From: Dissophora ornata
Lineage: Eukaryota > Mortierellomycota > Mortierellomycetes > Mortierellales > Mortierellaceae
DNA: 12,799 nt
NCBI GenBank assembly: GCA_025201705.1
Contig: MU617458.1
Coordinates: forward strand, 1-12,799
Direction: 5' to 3'
The number at the start of each line of letters is the position of its first letter. Position 1 is the first letter of the stretch. This document shows, in pieces, positions 8,967 through 12,799 of this stretch. The notes below the pieces were generated by a model. The model was given only the letters and a program-made list of their open reading frames with translations. It had not been told where the DNA came from and made no database searches. The position numbers and the translations under genes were made by a program.

Positions 8967-9030
8967 CTCTCCCCTTTCTCTCCTTCCTCTCTTTCTCTCC
9001 TTCCTCTCCTTCCTCTCCTTCTCCCCTCTC
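8967..9030 (+). repeat. 64-nt uninterrupted pyrimidine tract
   Basis: Every base from 8967 to 9030 on the plus strand is C or T, with internal near-repeats of a CTCTCCTTC-like unit. It ends 43 nt before the ATG at 9074, so it probably lies in the promoter or 5'UTR of the CENP-B-like gene. Pyrimidine tracts near the transcription start are common in filamentous fungi, but this one is long and pure. Confidence 0.8.
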
Positions 9031-9073
9031 GGACTGCCACCTAATTCATAACACACACTCAAACATATTGACA

Positions 9074-11422
9074 ATGGGCGTCTTCGGAGAAAAACATACT
9101 TCGCTTACCCGCGAGCAGAAACGTCAATTGATCCATCAAGCCGACACTCACAAGCTCCGACCGACCGAAGTCTGTGATTGGGTCCAGGCGACTTGGGGGC
9201 TTCGGATTGCCAGGGTCACGGTATACTCGATTCTTCACAAGCAGCGGGCATCCTTGATGGCTGGCCACAAGGATCTGTACCAAACCATGCAAAACACTCT
9301 CAGCGGATCATCGACCTCACAATCAACAGATGGCACCTCATCAGCAGTCTCCGGATCGAAGTCAGCTTTGTCAAGCCAACAACAACGACGGTCCTTCTCA
9401 AACACCCACGCTGCTGAGGATGCGTGCTTAGGGAGGAACAAAGATAGTGGGCGTGTCAACAAATTCGGAGCCAGCCCAAACAAAAACAAGAATAGAGGCA
9501 AGGATATCAAGGACATCAAGGATACTAGCAGCATCAAAAAGACCACCAACAGCAGCAAACGTAGTCGAAGCAGCAGCGTAATGAGTGATCAATCTAGCTC
9601 CTCGAGATCTTCAGGCGGTGCAGCACAGGAAGGCTCTGGCGAAGGTATGAACAATGGCTGATATCAGGCCCGGATTCCCTTCCTCCAACTTTCTTCCCTC
9701 TCTCCCTCCAACTCTCTTCCCGCCCACCTGACATGGCGTTGCCCTTGATGACGGGAGGCAAGGGTACTCCGGCTGCAATGCTCTCCACATCGGGAGTGGA
9801 TTCAACCTTCTCTATCATATGAAAGCTGTGATTGGTGTGTTTGTGGCAAGCAGTGCCAACTTTGCAGTTTTTTAAGATTCGCTGAAACGTTGTGCCGTTG
9901 CGAATTTATTGAGCTCAGCCAATCCTGGAAGTTAATGTCGGCTCGCTTCGGCTTCGCTTCGGTTCCCATCACATACATCTGCTATTGCTCTGTAGTGCAG
10001 CCAACTAACTCTCTTTTCTATTATTACAAAAAAAAAGTAGGGGCTAGATGGGAGGGACAGCTCAAGCGCGTGCGAGAACCCGCGTCGGTAGAGCTCGACC
10101 GAGCCATGGTTGAGTTCTTGAAAAGCCCAAACAGTGTTGACAGCCAAGGACGTAGGCTCAATGATGCCGAGTTGCAATCCCATGCTCTCCGGCTTGCACA
10201 ATCCATCCCCAGCGCTAGCCGGATGCGCTGCTCCTTTGGTTGGCTACGACACTTCAAGCGCAGACTCGGCGTTCAGTGGGCGGCGGACAAACTCGGCCGG
10301 CACCGCTGGGTCGTGGAGATGGATCAGCAGCACCAGCAACAGTCCACAACCTCTACCCCAGCACTTTCATCGCCATGTGAGCCTAAAATCAAGCAAGAGC
10401 TGGGTCCTGAGGGACGCCATGGATCAGCAGCGACATCGACCGAAGATGATGACGAGGAATACCACTCAACATACGAGTTCGGATCTGATGGACGCGAGGC
10501 TACGCCTGCCACTCACTCACCTAGAAGGCGACCCAATACAAATAGCTGCACGGCCTCGACTTTGCATAGCGACAGCAGTATTCTCAGTGTCCATCCCGTT
10601 CAGCAGTCTAGTGGTCTCTCCCAGTCTCAATCAAGGCCTCCACAACAGCAGCAGAATCTGCAATCGACACAAACAATCATGACTTCGTATCCTAGCCTGT
10701 TCGGCACCCTCCCTCCTCTTCACATACCCAGTGGCACCACTCCCATGGGAACCATCTCGCCACTCGCTACTACTCTCGACCCAAAACTAATGTCGGCCAC
10801 CTTTGCCTCACCAACCGCGGCTCCAACGTCAGCATTCGGAATGAGTGTTGATGGCAAGATGCGTAAGGTCCCTACCAAAGACGAAGCATACGAGATGCTC
10901 CAGAGTTTGTTGATGTATTACGAGCAGGACCACTCTTACATCGGAGAGCAACAGACTCTGCTCTTGCCACGTTGGATTCACCAACAGCGTCAGATCCTGC
11001 AACAGACCCACGAAACCGAAGTAAAGATGATGTGGATGCGCCAGCAGCAGCAAAATACATACCAAGCCCTATATCAGCCATTCCAACAGCTTTTGTTCCC
11101 ATTCCAGTCAATGGATGCACCTATCTCGACGGAGACTCAACATCCTTACCACCGCTACCAGTCTTCCTTTTCGTCAACGACGTCGTCTGGATCCTCGATG
11201 CTGTCGCCTTCATCGTCTCCCATTTCGCCTATGTCTCCGCTGACACCCCATAGTCCCACGATGGGACCCTTTAGCTTCGGAATCGGGGCAAGCTCAGCAG
11301 GACTGAGCGATCCCTTTGTATCTACAAAGAGCGACCCGACGTTCTCGTCCGCACTAGCGGGTCTTGAGCAGCAAATTCTGAGCGACCCCTCGATCTTGTT
11401 CTCGTCTTCACTGCAGCGATAA
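9074..11422 (+). CDS. CENP-B-type DNA-binding protein without transposase domain, two exons
   Basis: Exons 9074-9644 and 10041-11422 join in phase 1 to give 650 residues. The 396-nt intron has a GTATGA donor, a CTAAC branch site (10005-10009) and a TAG acceptor (10038-10040). The start is the ATG preceded by TTGACA; no earlier ATG fits. Residues 11-57 form a first helix-turn-helix of the psq/CENP-B N-terminal type (LTREQKRQLI, then TEVCDWVQATWG and TVYSILHKQ). A Ser/Lys-rich linker (about 72-190) with KKTTNSSKRSR could carry a nuclear signal. Residues about 205-270 match the second CENP-B/Tc5-type HTH (ELDRAMVEFL, then SFGWLRHFKRRLGV). The rest is low complexity (Gln, Ser, Pro, Thr), apart from an ordered, charged and Gln-rich block at about 463-546 that may be a coiled coil. 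I see no DDE catalytic core, so this is not a working pogo-type transposase. It may be a domesticated DNA-binding or centromere/ARS-binding-like factor, or a lineage transcription factor; its targets are unknown. Confidence 0.82.
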
Positions 11423-11701
11423 GGCAGCAGAAGCCTTTTATTTTATCTTTCTTCTAGCTCAATGTATTCCCTGTACCATTACTGTAGCAATATAAGTTTA
11501 TTTTCTCAAACTATATTGTAACCATGGTTCCTAAAAATCAACAAACGGGTCTAGCATGTCGAGTTCATTCTCTTCCACCACAGCTACTCAGCCGCCATCC
11601 TTGAGCCCCAGGTTCTACTTTATTGTGGATGAAGAAGACTCCCCCGCAATCAAAGTTGCATGAGTTTATCAACTATCAAGGGACAAGCGGCAAGAGGATT
11701 C
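11423..11701. other. 3' flank of the CENP-B-like gene
   Basis: The AT-rich stretch immediately after the stop (about 11435-11515) probably holds the 3'UTR and cleavage site. I see no coding region or RNA gene before the T17 tract that begins at 11702. Confidence 0.4.
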
Positions 11702-11740
11702 TTTTTTTTTTTTTTTTTAAATAACATGTCTCTCTGGTTT
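11702..11740 (-). repeat. Poly-A tail plus 21-bp tag, copy 1 (retroelement 3'-end remnant)
   Basis: On the plus strand, T17 (11702-11718) is followed by A and then a 21-bp tag (11720-11740) that recurs exactly at 12203-12223, also beside a T-tract. Read on the minus strand, the tag is followed by a poly-A run, the shape of the 3' end of a poly-A-tailed retroelement. I found no target-site duplication around this copy. Confidence 0.55.
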
Positions 11741-11983
11741 AATAACGCGACGAAAACAAAGCCAAAATCCTATGTAGGAATCTACGAATAATGTCCCCCT
11801 TCGCAATGAAGGTATCCACCAACACCATATAGTCAGTTGCGTTCCCATGGGCTAATCCACGCAACTATTACCGCTCTTTGTTTGGGTGTTAAAGACTTGA
11901 AGACATTTTCTACCAAAACTCTATCCTCCTCATCCTCTCAATGGTACCCAGGTGCCTCTTTTCCAGCAGGCTCTGTATTAACG

Positions 11984-11999
11984 TGCGACTCACGTCGCA
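11984..11999. other. Small perfect hairpin
   Basis: TGCGAC-TCAC-GTCGCA forms a 6-bp stem with a 4-nt loop, extendable by a G-T wobble and one more pair on each side. No T-run follows it, so a terminator role is not supported. It may simply belong to the repeat-derived region. Confidence 0.4.
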
Positions 12000-12039
12000 T
12001 GGGTCAAGTGTGGGTCCTAGACAGATCCCGCCTTCATGG

Positions 12040-12239
12040 TCCTCCAGACGCTCACCTTTTTTTTTACATATCGCCTCCCAAATTTATCACGAGTACCTAT
12101 GGAAAGAGCCTTTTTGTTTCAATTATCGTACTGTGCAGAAACGACTCTCAACACCACAATTGCGCTTTCCCTCGACCGTTTTTTTTTTTTTTTTTTTTTT
12201 TTAATAACATGTCTCTCTGGTTTCCTCCAGACGCTCACC
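12040..12239 (-). mobile_element. Retroposed insert bounded by 17-bp direct repeats
   Basis: The 17-bp sequence TCCTCCAGACGCTCACC occurs at 12040-12056 and again at 12223-12239, enclosing 166 bp (12057-12222). Read on the minus strand, the insert starts with the 21-bp tag and an A24 run (12202-12179), continues with about 113 nt of unique sequence and ends with A9 (12065-12057) directly against the downstream repeat. A terminal poly-A abutting a duplication of this length is the signature of target-primed reverse transcription by a non-LTR machinery. The first base of the right-hand repeat is shared with the tag, so the exact boundary is uncertain by one base. No reverse transcriptase is present, so the insert was mobilised in trans or is 5'-truncated. 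Confidence 0.6.
12179..12223 (-). repeat. Poly-A tail plus 21-bp tag, copy 2
   Basis: T24 (12179-12202) is followed by the same 21-bp tag (12203-12223) as at 11720-11740, in the same orientation. Here the poly-A run is internal to the insert between the 17-bp direct repeats. The sequences beyond the two poly-A runs differ, so copy 1 was not the direct source of this insert. Confidence 0.65.
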
Positions 12240-12345
12240 ACAGGGACGGTGATCGTTCTCACAAAGGAATCCATAGTCATCGCTCCACTCACCTCGAGGC
12301 CTTGTACTTGCTGCTTTGACTTCTTGTGTCTTCCAGTAATATCAC

Positions 12346-12367
12346 TTTTTTATTTTATTTATTTATT
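12346..12367. repeat. TTTA-type simple repeat
   Basis: An impure TTTTA/TTTA run covers this stretch. On the minus strand it reads as overlapping AATAAA hexamers, so it could be a decayed poly-A tail or polyadenylation region rather than a plain microsatellite. Confidence 0.5.
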
Positions 12368-12431
12368 CTGTTCCACTTTCCTACTATCACCTAATGGGTC
12401 TTTAATTATGGAGTCTCGTTTGTGTCAAGAG

Positions 12432-12644
12432 TCAGAACTGAGTCTGTGTATCCGCTGTGTATTTGTCTTGTCTCGCTTGATTTCCCGCAAGTCGTCTGCC
12501 TAGATCCGGCCAAGAGAGAGACCGATAAGCGACCTTGATGGCGTGATCCCCCGAGAGACCCATGTCGACGGTGAAATGAGTAGGTTTGATGCGTATTTGT
12601 TTCTGCTCTAAGTACTTTCTTCCAGGGGGGAGCCCATCCCCCAA
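12432..12644 (-). other. Unrecognised open frame of about 70 codons
   Basis: The minus strand carries an open frame with mixed, protein-like composition (Lys/Gln/Arg-rich first half, then GDHAIKVAY, SWPDLGRRL and a Thr/Gln-rich end). I recognise no family. It has no well-placed ATG of its own at the 5' end and no obvious splice partner. An overlapping frame in a second register (12406-12672) weakens the case further. It could be an exon of a gene extending past the window or chance. Confidence 0.2.
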
Positions 12645-12693
12645 ATCCCATGGAGCTCATAATAGTGGCCATGTACGAAACAACAATGCACTA

Positions 12694-12780
12694 TCCCAGG
12701 TTTGACCCCAGGATCCTTCAGGCCTGAAGGAGGAAGTTTCAGCGGTTTTTACACCAACTAGGTTCGCCCACCCTCGTAGC
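12694..12780 (-). other. tRNA-like segment (possible SINE head or tRNA relic)
   Basis: Reading the minus strand, TAGTTGGTG (12760-12752) resembles a Pol III A box. A CTGAA/TTCAG stem (12742-12738 with 12728-12724) has a 9-nt loop. A T-arm-like hairpin (12713-12694, TCCTGG/CTGGGA with two wobbles, loop GGTCAAAC) resembles a B box. Loop sizes and spacing deviate from a functional tRNA and I can build no clean acceptor stem, so an intact tRNA gene is unlikely. Confidence 0.3.
12714..12731. repeat. Perfect 18-bp palindrome
   Basis: TCCTTCAGG is followed directly by its reverse complement CCTGAAGGA. It overlaps the anticodon-stem-like part of the tRNA-like segment and offers a competing fold. Its role is unknown. 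Confidence 0.75.
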
Positions 12781-12799
12781 GAGAGTCTTTTTTTTTTTT

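Noticed and set aside
9752..10040. Cys-rich open stretch upstream of the second exon of the CENP-B-like gene, superficially zinc-finger-like
   Set aside because: Cysteine spacing fits no finger. No acceptor in the right phase would include it, and a perfect CTAAC branch site lies within it, so it is read as intron.
11837..12503. Open frames of 87-160 codons on the plus strand
   Set aside because: They run through T-tracts giving poly-Phe and overlap the retroposed insert. No domain is visible.
12788..12799. Terminal T-run as a Pol III terminator for a plus-strand RNA gene
   Set aside because: The plus-strand sequence before it forms no tRNA-like fold. A poly-A tail of a minus-strand element is as likely, and the window ends here.

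Overview
The window looks like nuclear DNA from a filamentous fungus with many short introns. Most introns are 75-210 nt, with GTAAGN/GTATGN donors, YAG acceptors and CTAAC/CTGAC-like branch sites. The eukaryotic mRNA-decapping factor Edc3, the tRNA-acetylation adaptor Tan1, a GT34 Golgi glycosyltransferase and a CENP-B-type DNA-binding protein fit together in a fungus. Intron density and protein style suggest an early-diverging lineage such as Mortierellomycotina. That placement is an impression, not a database result. All gene models and splice sites below were worked out by eye from reading frame and intron phase.

Layout. (1) 276-776, minus strand: a small secreted protein with six cysteines, preceded by a probable 5'UTR intron. 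(2) 1224-1527: a long imperfect inverted repeat (foldback) between this gene and the next. (3) 1627-2418, plus: a GT34-family glycosyltransferase whose only upstream in-frame ATG is cut off by a TGA. (4) 2419-2951: a convergent spacer with nothing recognised. (5) 2952-5672, minus: edc3 in seven exons (LSm, FDF and YjeF_N domains). (6) 5673-5954: a compact divergent promoter with a perfect dyad near its midpoint. (7) 5955-7482, plus: a TAN1/THUMPD1 homologue in six exons. (8) 7483-9073: a long spacer ending in a 64-nt pure pyrimidine tract in the leader of the next gene. (9) 9074-11422, plus: a two-exon gene for a protein with both halves of a CENP-B-type DNA-binding domain but no DDE transposase domain. 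(10) 11423-12799: a gene-poor tail with retroposition debris. It holds two copies of a 21-bp tag next to T17 and T24 tracts, a 166-bp insert between 17-bp direct repeats, a tRNA-like segment on the minus strand and a perfect 18-bp palindrome.

The genes do not form a pathway. Edc3 (mRNA decapping) and Tan1 (tRNA modification) are both RNA-metabolism housekeeping genes and share a divergent promoter. The secreted protein and the GT34 enzyme both belong to the secretory pathway but are separate genes. I found no rRNA gene, CRISPR array or intact transposon. I also see no clear undescribed multi-gene system. The points most worth following up are the disrupted start of the GT34 gene, the foldback, the retroposed insert with a possible 3' transduction, and the transposase-less CENP-B-like protein.
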